A DNA stretch of 64,000 bases from Cyanoderma ruficeps (GCA_008694505.1 VZDJ01007755.1:13473100-13537099), one strand, 5' to 3'. Positions 13,617 to 27,100 are shown, counted from the stretch's first letter. The notes: generated by a model not told the origin, from the sequence alone. A program made the numbers and translations.

Positions 13617-14697
13617 CAAAGGGAGGCTCAGCCAATGCCTTTCTCTTTTAATTCAGATGTAAGGCAAATTCTAAAAAAATTTGACAGGCAAGGTCAAATC
13701 GAGTCAGTTTATCCAAACCTAGTATTGCAGGGTGGCTCTAAGTCTGCATTTTGCCATTACTGTCAAAGTAAAAGTGACAACCAGGAATCCAACAAAAATC
13801 ATCACCTCTTCAAGCCAGAAAGAGAGTTTGTTGTATTGAGAGTCTGGTTTACTTGACTAAATCCATGTCAGGTCCATCTATGGAGAGCTTGATGAATATA
13901 TTTATCATATAGTTGCTCTTATGTAATTCTAAAAGGAGGCAGTTAACTGGTGTCAGGGAGGCGAATGAAGTTTTCATTGTCAGTTTGATTTCCAGTAGAA
14001 TTTCACAAGGAGAGAGGAAGACATGGGTCTATTTTGTCTTTGTCATCTGCAGTTCTTTCTGAAGGAAGAGCTGAGATTTGCACTACCATAGACTCACCTT
14101 TGCTTCATTAGCTGATTTTCAAACTTACATATTTTAAACAGAGACTTCAGAAATGGGATCCAAACTGGTATCTTCTTTGGGACAACATTTTTTGGACCAC
14201 CTTTATTATAATTTTCAAAGGGAGCAGAGGTGTCTCTTGGCAAGGATTCCGTCCGCATTTAGGTTGATTTGTAATGTGTCTTTTGTCTCTTTACTCTGGA
14301 TAGATCAGTAGGATAATCTAAACAATCTCAAAACAAAATATATCCAAAATCAAAACTCAAATACTTTGAGAATATTTGAAATTTACCAAAAATATGTATG
14401 AAACATGATTAGTAAAAATGGAAATGAAGAAAGAATTCAAAGGCATTTTTGTATAAATCCAACCACTGGCTTTTCTCAGAATCATATTTTACAGTTCATA
14501 TTTTGTTCCACTGCAACGTACTTGTACAAAATTTTTAGATCTGATTTAAATATTTACAGAATTTAAAACTGCATTTTCAGTCTTAGTAAAACAGCAACAA
14601 ATTATTACCTGCTCTTCTCTTTGGCTCATCCCTGTTATTCCAAAGCCTCAAAGATGCTTACCTACATCACCTGCGCAAATCAAAACCAACATCCTTG

Positions 14698-14952
14698 TTT
14701 CCATCTCCTGTGGAAGGGATCCCATGTTGGAGCAGTGGAAGAGTGTGAGTCCTTCTCTTGAGGAAGAAGGAACGGCAGACATTTGATGAACTGACCATAG
14801 CCCCTGTGCCCCATCCTGCTGCTCATCTAGATGGAAGAAATAGAGAAAACTGTGAGAAAAGCCTGGGAGGAAGAGAGGGATGGGGGCAAGGTGCTTTTAA
14901 GGTTTCCGTTTATTTCTTACTTTGGTTTCCACGATTTCTCTAACTCTGAAGA
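14698..14952 (+). mobile_element. ERVL-type LTR fragment, plus strand
   Basis: The block gtgg.agggatcccatgttggagcagtgg, then gaggaagaaggaacggcagac.tttgatgaactgacc, then ggtgcttttaaggtttccgtttatttc matches, in order, the 3' part of a widespread avian ERVL-group LTR as I recall it. The usual end of that LTR (the long U5 tail) is missing here, so this is a truncated piece. No flanking target duplication is visible. Open frames crossing it are not genes. Confidence 0.65.
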
Positions 14953-16179
14953 AAAGGTATGGGGAAGAAGGCTGACAAAGGGCACACAGCTACCTTCTTT
15001 GTTTGCCTATAAGAATCATAGCTAGTAAACTCAGATAAACTCTGCTGTAACTTATTTCCTGGCAAGTTATATCAAACCTGAAACTTAAATAACAGTTGTT
15101 GCAAAAGATAATATTGTACGTGAAAGATTTAAACTAAGTTTAAAAAAAAAAACCCCAACCAAATCAAACATTCCCCCCTGCCACACACATAACAGCGCAG
15201 TACTCTTATATAACACATACTTCATAAATATTGAAAGATAAAAAGTTTTGATCCAAAGAAAGTGGAGAAGAAGGTCTCTTAGGACAGCATAACTTTTGAG
15301 AAAGCTATCATAGGAAAAATAATAATATTTTCGTCTTCTTATGTATAGGCTTTGTGTTGAACTGACAAATGAATCTCACTTTAACCATATACATTTGGAT
15401 AGGCAGAGCTGTATTCATCAGGTTATCTGACAGATTGAATACAAACACAGTGAATAATTGTACTCTTCTAACTTAAGAGAGAAGAGACAGTCATACAAGG
15501 ATTAATTATTTAATGTCTCTACCCAGCTTGAAAACATAAAGTGTTGCTCCTTTATCACTGTTAGCTATTAGAGATGCTTGGATTTCCTTCAGAAAAGGCG
15601 GGTGTGGGGAGAAAAGCAGCAAAATGAAATAAATAATTCAGCAAATACTATTGTGATATAATTATATTTCAATTTTGGAACACTTCTGTATGCATTTTTA
15701 TGTTGCTTTTTTTTAAATTAAAAAATAAGTATGGTCACAGTGTTAAGAAGTATTGAACTGTTACCCTGTTTAATTAAAAGTGTAGCACAAATGACTCTTC
15801 ATACACAGATTGAATCCTAGCACCTACAGCTAACCTTCAGCCCCCAGACAAAGAGAAGGAATACGGGGAAAGAGAGGAAAAGGACTAGAACATAGTCTGT
15901 ATGTGAAACACTTTGCAAGAATTATATTTTTAAATGCTTCAGAAAAGGCAGTTTCTCAATTTTTCCTCCACAAGGTGAGCAGAGGTTTCTTTGTTTATTA
16001 CTGAACTGAACCTTGAAATAACCATGTCTTTTTATTCACAGGTGCAAGGGAACATTTCTTTAGGGTCAATTTATACACTTTTCCATCTTTATACTGGAGT
16101 GCACTCATCTATATCTTGACTATATGCTGTCAGGTGTTGAAAATTTCCACGTAAATATATTGTCACAATATGGACAGTT

Positions 16180-16450
16180 TAATTGGGGCATGCTATGTCA
16201 CTATAACTGCTCTGTTGAGCTGCCTCTTGGGGAACTGATTTAGCTTTCTGATAGTGAATGGTAATATGGTAATAACCACTGCTCAATCAGGACAGTAATT
16301 AGCATCAATTATGTTTAATTGAACTAAATTTGACTGGAGTGAAGAAGTAAAGTACTGATTAACCTCCAAACTATTGATCAGTGCTCACTAATTCTCCAAA
16401 GACATGAAATGATTATATCAATAAAGGACATAAATGTTTAACTTTACAAA
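16180..16450. promoter_or_regulatory. Candidate conserved non-coding element, TAATTA cluster
   Basis: The stretch contains gtttaattgg, agtaattagc, atcaattatg, gtttaattgaac and actgattaacc within about 180 bases, together with balanced, non-repetitive sequence (for example gctgcctcttggggaactg). Closely spaced homeodomain-type cores in unique DNA are typical of conserved enhancers. Conservation is inferred, not shown. Confidence 0.25.
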
Positions 16451-17138
16451 TCAAACAGTATATGGAAATACAGTACAGCATAAATAGTATTCCTGCATGG
16501 GCAAAAGCAGTCTGAATACATTATCTGTGTAGTCACGATTCCTTTTCAAATTTAAATTGTTCAACTAAAATTTACATAGTTGATGTAAATGACTAACTGC
16601 AGTGTTTTTTTTAGTACCTGTACATAAAGCATCACTCAATTCCACAACAACTTTGAGAGACTGATGAATTTTAAAAGTAAGGCATAGATTTTTTAATGTC
16701 TTAGAATAATGGTACACCAGGGCAGGAAAATGCTTGACACTTGGTCTCTTACTATTCTCATTTCTATACAGTACAAATGTGCCAGAGACAAAGGGTTTAT
16801 TTTCTTCAGCACAAGAAGACAAGAATATGGTGGCATATGCATGTTACAAATGTTGCAGATTTTCCCAAGAGCAAGAGTTGAGAGTTACATCTCTCACAAT
16901 AATTAGCATCTCTAGTGATTTTGTCACAAAGTACTGGATTCAAAGAGCTCAACATAATTCATCAAATCTTTGCAATGATTTTAAGGTTTTTCTTTTTCTT
17001 TGTACTTTCACATACATATGAAATTAATTATTATATTTCTTGCTGTTCTTTTGTTGCAATTTCTATGCAATGCCCACTCAGGGAAATATCACCTATCATG
17101 ATGACTACTTTGAAAGTAATAGTAATAACACTCTTTTC

Positions 17139-17155
17139 ATTTATTTATTTATTTA
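17139..17155. repeat. (ATTT)n microsatellite
   Basis: Four attt units in a row, imperfect at the right end. Confidence 0.8.
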
Positions 17156-17612
17156 GTTTTTAGGCTTTTTTTAACAGCTAAAAGAGGGTCAGTAGAATTT
17201 ACAACTTTGCTTTTTACCTTACCCTCAAGTTAAACCAATTACTTTTCTCATGTTTTATTCATGAGAATTTCCACAGAGATTTTGTATAATTTTCTGAATA
17301 TTTTCGCCAACTCCATCCAGCTGCAGTTTTTCTGAAAAAAACAATGTGATATCAAATGTGTAATTAAAATCCAAGACAAAATAACTTACCTTCCTTTGTA
17401 CTTAAGTGGTTTCATACAAAGGTATAGATCTAACAACATTATTCCTTTTCTGTCCATACTGAATTTCTGCAACAATTTTCAGAAGTGATTATTTCTTCAA
17501 TAATTTCCAAAAGTAGGCAGGTACCTTTATTACAAATAAGGACAACAAGGGACTACATCCAGCTGTTCAGGATTTTTCTGCACAGCTAGGATACTTTTAT
17601 ATAGTGTGCAGG

Positions 17613-18145
17613 TGTGCTGCTTTAATCCCAACCATCAACTAAACCCCACACAGCCACCTGCTCATTCCCCCCATGTGATGGGAAAGAGAATCAGAAGGGT
17701 AAAAGAAAGAAAATAACTCATGGACTGAGATAATTTTTTTTAAACTACTACCTGTTGGCAGGCAGGTGTTCAACCATCTCCAGGAAAGTCTGGCTCCATC
17801 ACATACAACAGCTAGGGGAAAAAAATGCCATCACTCCCAAAGTCCCTCCTTCCCCCTTCTTCCCCTGGCTCTCTGTGTTAAGCTGTATGGTATGGAATAC
17901 TCTTTTAGTGAGTTGAGGATCAGCTGCCCCAGCCACGTCCCCACCCCTCTCCTTGTGCGCCCACAGCCTGATCATTCGTGGGATGATGTGAGAGGCAGAA
18001 AAGGCCTCAACACTGCGCAAGCCCTGCTCAGCAATAACAAAAACATCCCTGGGTTATAAACACTGTTTTCAGCACAAACCCAAAACATGGCCCCTTATTA
18101 GCTACTATGGAGAAAGTTAACTTTATGTATTTCAGAATCAGCACA
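17613..18145 (-). mobile_element. ERVL-type solo LTR, near full length, minus strand
   Basis: The 533-bp block corresponds, in reverse complement, to a well-known avian ERVL LTR. Antisense landmarks in order are: tgtgctgctttaatccc (3' end of the LTR), gggaaagagaatcagaagggtaaaag, ggcaggcaggtgttcaaccatctccagg, ccatcactcc, gtatggaatactctttt, cagaaaaggcctcaacactg, ctcagcaataac, cactgttttcagcacaaa and agctactatgg.gaaagttaac. The right edge ends in cagcaca at 18145. The usual TATA and poly(A) regions have decayed, and no clear 5-bp target duplication remains. No internal retroviral sequence is attached, so it is a solo LTR. Confidence 0.88.
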
Positions 18146-19669
18146 GGATAGAAAATTAATGCTGTCACATTTTTTCACTAATTCTGCTAATGTTTTATAT
18201 TAGTCATATCAGGAACTTACTTGGTCTCCATTGCATAACATATGGTCTTTTTCTTCAGCTACTGGAAGCTATTTATTTCCCTTTCAAGTTTACTTTTTTA
18301 ACAAATTTAGCTTCTCATATACAATATGTAGCTTCTCATATCCTTTGTTTTCAGCAGAGAATTAATTTTGTAATTCTCAGAAGCACTTTCTGCAAAGCAC
18401 TGATGATCTCTTTTTTATTTCTGTTAGAACAACCTTCCAAAAAATTCTGACAAAAGCTTTAAGAAGCAGCTGGTTGTCTGATAATGCTTTCTAAGAATAT
18501 CCAAAACCCCCATATCAACTGTATATTGATATCTCCTATCTAGAATGTATTTACTTCTGTGTCTTTTGTCACACTGTGTAAAGATACCTCCTTCTTATAT
18601 GCTACTCCATATTCTCTTGGCCTCTTAGGTTTCTCTGTCAGGCACAAAATTCAGTCAGCTTCTCTGCAGTCCACTCTTTCTTGCTTGGAATGTACTGGCT
18701 GGAAGATTATCTGTCATCTTTTTAAAGCAGAGGGAAATATTTTCTCTCTCATTTATGCTACAAATATGAAAGACAGAATTCCACTGCTTTCTCCTGTTCT
18801 CTGCCTGAATGCCTGCTATTTGTTGCTTTCTTTGCAGATTAATCTTTAATTTGGTTACTATTGGCATAGTATGCTGCAACAGTCACATGAACCATATTTT
18901 CATCATGCTGGTAGAGGATTTTTTGGTTTGAGTTTACTTTTGGCTTTGTTTTGTTTCCCCTGTAAAATAATGTATAATTGATTACGTTTTAAATCTATCC
19001 AAGTGTTCCACTTTGATATCTGGAAAATTACAGAGTTCCATCACAACATTTTATTTTTGCAGTTTTTTCCCAAACCTAGATGGGCTTGTTCAAGGCATGT
19101 TGTACAAGATCTTTTTAATATACTTCTGAAGAACATAACTTTTCTGTAATAGCCTGATTTTTCATGGTTCTAGACAACATGATAAGAATACTCATAACCA
19201 AAGGATAGAACAATTGAATTGTATCTGACCTGTATAACCAGCTGTCTCTACAGGTAGTGATTTCCAATCTCTTTTAAAGAAAATCTCCCTTGAGGAAAAA
19301 TTGGCCAAGTTCTCACTCATTCATGGTCACTCTACTTGTTAACACTGCCTATTTTTGTGACAACCATCACTGCCTTACTAACACTGAGCCAAGGCTAGTT
19401 AGGTTGGCCAGGTCTGCCTATAAACATGCACGCACTCTCCTCATCATTCTTCTGTTTGCAGGATGAGGACACAAATACAACTTTTGTTGCTCTTCAGGGA
19501 GCAGCAACAGTACTGGCAAATTTGTTTAGGGCTTTATTCTGTATTTGACTTCCGCGGAATAAATAAGACAATCACCCTCCTTGAATACAGGGCTACAGTT
19601 GCCTTTAAATCAGTAGCCTAAAAAGAAAATATTGCTGTTATTTTAACCCTAGCTTTTTTTTTTTTTTTT
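18146..19669. other. Unique non-coding DNA ending at a poly-T tract
   Basis: No gene is recognised. A 12-bp sequence agcttctcatat occurs twice near 18308 and 18330. The block ends in about 17 T residues (19653-19669) directly before an assembly gap. Confidence 0.5.
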
Positions 19670-19681
19670 NNNNNNNNNNNN
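19670..19681. other. Assembly gap (12 N)
   Basis: Twelve N characters directly follow a poly-T run, so the gap is probably caused by the homopolymer. Confidence 1.
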
Positions 19682-22600
19682 GGGCAACCATCATTCTGCT
19701 CTCACACATACAGTGGCAGTTTTTCTGCTTTTGCACACTTCCCGTACTATTTCTGAACATCCTTTGTGTCAGTAGAGGACAGTACAGACCCAGTAGAATT
19801 GAACTAAAATATCATAAATCATGCCAAAAAACTAATGGTTCAAGCTACCTCTTACCAAAAAACCTTCCCTGAAGTTAAATTCTGTTAAATTTAATATGTG
19901 TTGAAAAATCAAAGTTTTGCTATAAATGAATATGGCCAAAACACTTCTGAAAGCATTTTCAATTTCTAATTTTTTTACTCTGTTAAATTATTTCTGTTAT
20001 AACTCCCAAATATTTTCCATTTGGAGATTTTTGAATCAACTTCTATTGCCATATGTTACAAAGTAAAATCTACAGAGAAAACTAATGCTGGACCTGCGAA
20101 AACCTGCAAAAAAGATTCTAGCCCAGAGGTATACAACCAATGGCATTAAATACATGGCTTTTGGCCAGTTAAAAAATTATCAGAATTGTAAGTTCAGTTT
20201 GTCCTATTTTTATCTTTTATTCTTCAGTTTATTTCCTAAGTTTGTTCCACACACATTGTTCTTTCTCTTATCCTCTGTCCATTCTTAATTTCTTTCATTT
20301 TTTTTTCATTTTGTTCATGGTTTACTCTACCAAGGAAACATGTACTATTAATCTAAGTGATATTTACCATTCATCCTTTATATATCCAACTCTTCCTTTT
20401 CTCATTATATATCTTATTTGTTTGCATTTCTCATTTCTACAAGCTTTACCAGTCAGGAATCTTCCAAGCATAATCTCAGATACTTTCCCAATAAACATGA
20501 ATACAAACCTATCACAGCAGAAGTGAAAAATATGTTTGAATGTATTTATTCGAAAACCTCATTCTGGTGTTAATTGAAATATTTAGCTTGAGATTAGGTT
20601 TTAAAATTTTGCTTAAGTGTGGAATTGATTATATGTACTGCAGAATATGACATTTCTGTTAAAAAAATCGCTGTAACTAATTTTGAGTGATACTTCTTAA
20701 TATATTTCACTCACAAGAGCCTTTCAGGTATGGATATTGGCTATAGAGCAGTCTTAAATTTAGCAACTTGTGCACAGAAAAAATGAAGCTTTCTCTTCTT
20801 CTCCTCAGCAGTCAGAATATCATCTGACATATCTTTGAAACATGCAGTTTACAAATGGCAAATGTCTGTATTTACTGAGGTTTTTTAATGAACTTTTATT
20901 AAATATATAAAACTCATTTCAGGGTGAAATATTCACGTTGTGTCAGGGATGAAAGTATTTTTCTTCATCATTGTCTGGAGGCAGAAAATTGGTAATCTCA
21001 AGAGCAAGCAAACAAACAAATTAATTACATATACAATCCCCTTTGGTTTTGGTAAACTGGGTATAAACTCCCCAAAATCATTGCAAAAAGACTGTCACAG
21101 GATTTGTTTGTGTGCTTGCCTAATGGAACATATATGCCAAATATAAAGTTCCCAAAAGGAAATATTTAAACATCTCTTCTACTTTGGCCACACAGCATAA
21201 AAATCTATTGCTATCAGCAGAGATTTCTCCAAAAGGAAAATTTACCTTCTAACAAAAATGAATTATTATCTTTTATGTGTTTTGCATTCATCAGATAAGA
21301 AGTAAAGAACGAAATGTGTTTGCATACAGATGAATTTGAAGAACACGTATTTCAAGGAAGCAGAAAGAGTTTCTAATTTGGTCCTGACTACATTGTTATT
21401 TGGTCTCTCTCTTGGGAGCTATATGGTCTGTAGAGACAACAGTCTTTGGGGAATCATGGATTAATTGATGATAACTACAGTGTCTCTTCAGAATAATTAG
21501 AGTATTATAAATCAAAAATTTATGACAGATCATTGGTCCTGTGAAAAATTTTCATCCACTGCCAGCTAGCAAATATATAGGGTATGTATCATCAGATAGC
21601 CCAAATTAAATACTTATAATTAAAAAGTAATTCTACATATTTAAGAAAAGATGGTGTTAATAATGCCAGGATAAGATAGTGCTGTCCCATCAGTATGTTT
21701 AAAGGCAATCTCAAGTGCTACAACTAAATGTTTCTTAACTGTTGAATAGATGCCACATTTCTTCTCCCAGTTAAACTCAGAATTGCCTTTTATGTGCAAG
21801 TAAAATGTGAACAAACAGTCAGGCTTTTTCTATTCTCTCTTTGTGTGAACACTTTAGAGAGTGACCTTCGAAAACAGTAGCTCAGAATATAAATGGATGC
21901 TGACTTTCAAAGCTTTTGACAAAGTTAGCACACTGAGAATATGCTGCTATGAAATTAGCAGTTCTGCCAGATGGTTTGTACCTGCAAGCTCTGCCATAAT
22001 TACAATAACCTCATCATATTCTTGGTCTTTCATCACCTTGAATATTTTTATTGCAGTTGTGCAGACATCTTTAAACATGTCACCTCAAAGAGTGGAGCTT
22101 TCATTTGGGTGAGAAATTGCATCATAAAATTGTAAATTAAGAAAATTAATAATCTCATATTATTTCTAATTTTTTTGAGTTCCTCACTGCCAGTTGTTCT
22201 TCACAAGGGAGATTGCTAACATATTTAATGGCTCAAGAGAAATTCTGAAATGCCCTGAACACAAAACTTCCTTTGAACATGCCATATGTTAAGACTTCTG
22301 GAAGATATTCAGTCCTTGCAGCTAGCATCAAAATCCCCCACCATTCTAATGGAAACATGACAATGCTTTTCCTCTTTTAAACTGTCACAGGCAGAATGAA
22401 AACTGCAGGCAATGTTTATCAGGGTAGCAGTCCCATTGAGTCAGAAGTTCAACCTCCTTGCTCTCTTTCTAAACTCCTTCTCAAAGAGGAGTCTAGCTAT
22501 GGCTGGATCCAATTCAAGTCCCAAACTTGGCCAACACTTTATGTTTAAAGGACTACATAGAGATAATTGATCCTTTATGTGAATTTATATTTTATGAATA

Positions 22601-22799
22601 TTAACACAAATGTATAAATATTATGTTTATTTTATATAAATATAAATAGGCTGATGGAAAGATAATTTAACTGATTATAATAATTAAACAGAGTCTGGAT
22701 ATATAATTATACACAGTCTAGATAGTTATAATTAATAGTATAATGCCATAGTTGTTACATCAATAATTTCAAAGCTAGATTAATAATTAATAAGTGGAG
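19682..22799. other. Unique AT-rich non-coding DNA
   Basis: Nothing recognisable. It includes very AT-rich stretches near 22570-22800 with repeated ataatta/tataaata words. Confidence 0.5.
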
Positions 22800-23250
22800 A
22801 TTTATTTTACCTACCCATACCACTGACTGTGGGCAAATCTCTCACTTGGCCTCAGGGAGTAACCTTGAGGCATCCCTGCTCAAGGCAGGAATCTCCACAC
22901 ACACCTCCAGAAGAAACATATTAGGTTAATGCTATAAAACTGTGGGACTGAGCTTTTATGGTATAAAGTCTGTGACAGTCATATGACGGTCAATCAAATA
23001 TTTCTAGGCTACGCATGCCAGGTCAGCAGCCTTTATCTCTGCAATTTGAGATAAGATACAGGTGCTATCACTTCTTGGTTCCCTCATCAGGAACTTTGCC
23101 ATAGCCTTACCAGTGTCATTTTCAGACAGGAAACACTATTTTTCACATCCTTAGAACTTTTAACTTTAGGATTGCAGCGTCAGGCTTGTCTCTGCATTCA
23201 TAAGCAGTGTAAGCCCAATGCTGTTTTACCCCTACTTAAGCAGAGTATCC
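22800..23250 (-). mobile_element. Possible LTR-like block, family not identified
   Basis: This block is less AT-rich than its surroundings. On the minus strand it carries gataaaggctgctgacc, a ttataccataaaagctcagtcccac stretch, tgtgtggagattcctgcc and an aataaa near 22803-22808, which together resemble the promoter-to-polyadenylation order of an LTR. I cannot place its ends or find a target duplication. It may instead be unique sequence. Confidence 0.3.
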
Positions 23251-23839
23251 TGCTACAATAATGTATTTCATTATGCTAAAGCAGTGGAAAGGCAAAGGAG
23301 ACCACTCGTTATTCTCCATCAATACTGTTTAGATTAGAAGAACCATTATAATTCTCACACTTCCATCCCATACGCATTTATAATCAAGGTTGTTTAAAGC
23401 AGTTCTCATTGGGAATCCATTTTAATTCAGGCTATGCCGTGAATATCCACGTAAAAGTCACATTACCTAGACCTATAAATAAGTGTTCATTCAATTTGTG
23501 AATCTTGCAAAAAAGTTCATGCCTAAAAGAGTGGTCTACCTAATCAAGTCGTTCAGTGTCATAGAGGTTAATCTGCAGTCAGAAGCATTAGGTGCTGATG
23601 ACCAGTGTCCATCTGAGGTACATTTCAGGGGGGAACTCCATTAGACTAGCCTGTCTGTCCTCTGAGGTGCTGTGAGGAGTGCTGAAGACAACTCTTGGAG
23701 CATATCTTCCAGACAACTCAATTCAGACATTTCCATAACGTGACTTAAAGCATATTGGGTAGGGGAGGATAAGTCTCCTTTGAAGCAGGTTCCTGGTTTG
23801 GACTCAAAGGGGGTTAGGGAGACACTCAGAGCTGGTGGT

Positions 23840-23845
23840 TCTGTT
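23840..23845 (+). repeat. Left target-site duplication of the 23.85-kb LTR
   Basis: The 6-bp sequence tctgtt directly precedes the LTR start TGTTGC and is repeated exactly at 24149-24154. Confidence 0.85.
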
Positions 23846-24148
23846 TGTTGCCCTGAGTTTTCTGGTTTTTTGTCTTTCTGTAGAACTTTTTCACACAGCT
23901 TCATGAAAACAATATCTATTCTTAGAATGTTTACATACTTCTCCTCTGAGAGAAGAAATGATTGATGGTGATGTCCACCATCCAGGTTGAAGAGGTGGCG
24001 ACCTGTGTAGCCAATCTCTTAACCTCTGTACATATCTATAAATACTGGAGTCAGATTTGAATTAAAGAGAGTTTTCCGTCACAGCCGTGGTGTGAGTTTC
24101 ATTTCAGTGTTCCTGAAATTGGGACACGCCCAGCTTCGGCCTGCAACA
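23846..24148 (+). mobile_element. Solo LTR, class II (ERVK-like), 303 bp, intact ends
   Basis: The element begins TGTTGC (23846) and ends GCAACA (24148), giving 6-bp perfect inverted termini of the TG...CA type. Identical 6-bp sequences tctgtt flank both ends; a 6-bp duplication is characteristic of class II/ERVK and alpharetrovirus-type integrases. Inside are a TATA-like tataaata at 24037-24044 and an attaaa just downstream (about 24061), fitting a plus-strand promoter and polyadenylation signal, then gggacacgcccagc near the 3' end. It shares its right two thirds with the LTR at 35.23 kb. No internal retroviral sequence is present, so it arose by LTR-LTR recombination. Confidence 0.88.
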
Positions 24149-24154
24149 TCTGTT
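24149..24154 (+). repeat. Right target-site duplication of the 23.85-kb LTR
   Basis: Tctgtt, identical to the six bases before the LTR. Confidence 0.85.
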
Positions 24155-27100
24155 CATCCACAGAACTGAACAACAGAAGTAAACACAAGTGAAAATGCAG
24201 TTACCACATCATTAACAAGTCTTTGTAACTCTATGTTCCTCTAAATGGGGTGATTCTGCTCCTGAGACTGCCACTAAACATGGGTCAGCATCTCAGATGG
24301 CATCTAGTAATTTTCCATGCACAGTGTTAACTTGTCACAGTAAGATAGTTATCTGGTGAGGAGAGGGATTCATTGGGCATCAAAGAGTAGATGTGCTCTG
24401 GAGCACATGAGTGATGTGTAGCAAGGGAGGAGTGAAATTGACCTCTATAGCCCTCTGTAATGCCAGTGAAATACACACTCCAGGTTTGCACACATCTTTG
24501 CAACAAGAAGTTTGTTTCATGTTTCTCTGTTCTCTAATACTGAGAAAGTCACTTATTTTCTTTGTTCTACATTTCATTACTTATAAAATGAGTAAAATAC
24601 CCTCTATGCACAGTAGTTTTAAGGAAAAATAAAGATTGTGAAGTACTTTTATTCCACTCCAATGGTCTTGTACAACACATGGACATGAAGCAGTGAATGA
24701 AAAGACAATAGTGAACTTAATGTGTAGTAAGTACCATATGGAAAGGAAACCAGAATAAACCCTGTCATGACTCTTAATCTTGGTCTGCCTGATGATTTTT
24801 AAGTTTTCTGACTAGCGCTTTCTTATTTCTAACTCATTACTGTGTTAGAGAACTAGAAAAATAACTCGTAATAGTGAAAAAGGGTATTTGGTCTCTTTTC
24901 TAGGCAAACAAAACTTAGTCTTTCAGCCAGAACTTTACAGGGCAAATAGTGAAATTCACTGTTTTCAGAATGCTGTCAGGCTAAGTAAAGAGAAAGAATG
25001 CAGAAAGCATTTTATTTTTATCTCTTCCATTGCCATAACTCCTTGCTCTTGACTGTGACGAGACTAGGTAGAAAAAAGTGTAAGGAAGAAGTGTGATTAT
25101 ATGGATTGTAAGTGGGTTATATCCTTTAAAATATCAATATATCATATGTGCTCACCCACTGAACAAGGCCTGCCAGCCAGCTGCCAAGTTGTTTAAAGTC
25201 TTGCTAACAACCCATCAATTAACGGGTGGAATTTCTGCCTTCTGGTATAGAATATTTTGTCTCACTCCCACCTGAATTCACTCCACATCAAATCATTTCA
25301 GCCTAGATGTAATAGTAGATGGCAAAGTAACATACAGTATATTCATTTAATTTAATGCATCAGTTTCAATAAGTCATATGGGTAAAGTTCAAGTCAACCC
25401 ATACTAACTGTCATATTTGAGGATCCAGAGCTCTCTCTTACATAAACCTATACAAGTTTTTCTGGTTTGTTTTGTGGTTTTTAATCAATAAATAGTCTTG
25501 GAAAAGCAGCTTAAGCAGCTTGCAGGGGTGGCCAGAGGGGAGACACATAATAATACAAAGAGACAATATTAGAGATGAGTTGTAAGAGAGAAAGGAACTT
25601 TTCAAAGGTTTCTGGTTGCATTTACATTATCTGTGGCACTTATGCTCCGGGATGCAGTTGAATCTTTCACTGTCAGTAAAGGTGAACAAGAAAGGCTTTA
25701 CGCTTGCCATGGCACAGGATAAAAATCACTTGAGAGGAATCACATGGCCAGCTGAATCTCTGCAGTCTATTAATGCCGGGAATATCACTGTGAATGGACC
25801 TGGTGCTCTGTTGGGTGCATGCAGAGCTCATGAAAAGCTGGTTTTGACCTTCCTTTCCATCAACATTATAGGACTCTGTGCATATGGCAGGTATAATCTC
25901 TCATCACATCTTTCAAAGAAAGCAAGTGTGAGCATATGCTCGACTTTCAGTTTGAAGGAATGAATAGAATGGAGACTGCCTCTCTTTCTCCCCATTTTGT
26001 AAAGGCCTTTATGAAAACTGTGATAAAGTGTTCTACAGGAACAGAGGCAGAATAAAGAGCAAATGTTTTTACAGAACTAGCAATAAGTTACACTCATGCA
26101 GCTAGGAGAAAATGACATACTGTATGGGAATAGAGAAAAGTAAAAGAACAAGCACACTGAAAGCCTAAAGCTCTGAGATGCCAGTGTTCTCCTTCAGTCT
26201 GAAGTGAGCACAGCGAGGAGATGTGCTGAGCTGAGCAGAGGAAGGATTTGGTTGCAGAGTAAAGTGAAAAAGGAGGGTTGTGGGGTGAGACACAAAGAGA
26301 GGAAGTAACTCAGTACGAGGAGGACTTCTGGAGCAAGTGGGAATATAAGCAAGAGATGTACTCCATCTGCAGTTTTGAGAGAAAATGTTAACACTGGAAG
26401 TGCCTGCAGAGGGTTCATCCTGTGCACAAGCTAAATGAAATTATTTCATTTTTTAAAGTGTAAATCCACTGAGTCTGATTCTCATCTTTCAATATTATCA
26501 TAGACATAATTTCTTGGATTTCTTGTTAAAGCATCCAGGCGCTTTTGGATGTAATTTAGGATATTCATTGGCTGTGCCTAGCTTGAAATTCAAAATGCTT
26601 TTACTGGAAGGTATCACTGACTATTCTTACACTGTAAGTGTAAAGTTTCAGGTTCACAGGGCCAGCATTTGGAACTATAATTTGGGAACTCACATTCTGA
26701 AAGTAAACTCTCTCTGTAAACACTGTAAGCAGCAATACCATGCCAAAATATTCATAGGGGAAAAGAAAAAGATAAACCCTAAGAAAATATTTCCATTCTA
26801 CAGAAAATACATCCTAGGAAAATTTAATAACTTGAATAATAGTTATATTTTGAGGTTACTAAATATATATATTGCCTTTCCAAGTTTGTCTGTGGGATAA
26901 ATCTACCACCAGAGAATTGATCTCCTTATTAATGACTAGACTCAATCATTTTGCCTTTCTGATTGCAAATGCAAGTTACAAAGCATCTTATTAATTATCA
27001 GTTTTTCAGACCAGTTGAGTGGCTTTTTCTAAAAGAGATATTTAGGTGGCTCCTAAGTCAAAACTAATGAGTTGTTCCTGTGAGATTTTTGCCCAGAACA

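Larger units (their letters stand above)
9244..14697. other. Unique AT-rich non-coding DNA with small tandem duplications
   Basis: No gene or interspersed repeat family is recognised. The stretch contains two short tandem duplications (9300 and 9858), a GC-rich patch (10.80-11.06 kb), a strong hairpin (12.4 kb), an A/C-rich tract (about 12300-12360) and a (TA)n tract (13.54 kb), most listed separately. Confidence 0.5.
14953..17612. other. Unique AT-rich non-coding DNA
   Basis: No gene or repeat family is recognised. It contains an A/C-rich run near 15142-15170, a TAATTA-rich candidate element at 16.2-16.45 kb and a short (ATTT)n run near 17139-17155. Confidence 0.5.

Noticed and set aside
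19455..19550. Possible exon after a tctgtttgcag splice-acceptor-like sequence (reads DEDTNTTFVALQGAATV)
   Set aside because: Only one frame of about 29 codons before a stop, no donor site and no family I recognise; acceptor-like sequences are common in such DNA.
25616..25963. 115-codon plus-strand open frame as a possible gene
   Set aside because: No recognisable domain, no splice context and no unusual composition; such lengths occur by chance in 64 kb.
26514..26900. 128-codon plus-strand open frame as a possible gene
   Set aside because: It does not begin at an ATG, its composition is that of the flanks and it has no recognisable motif.
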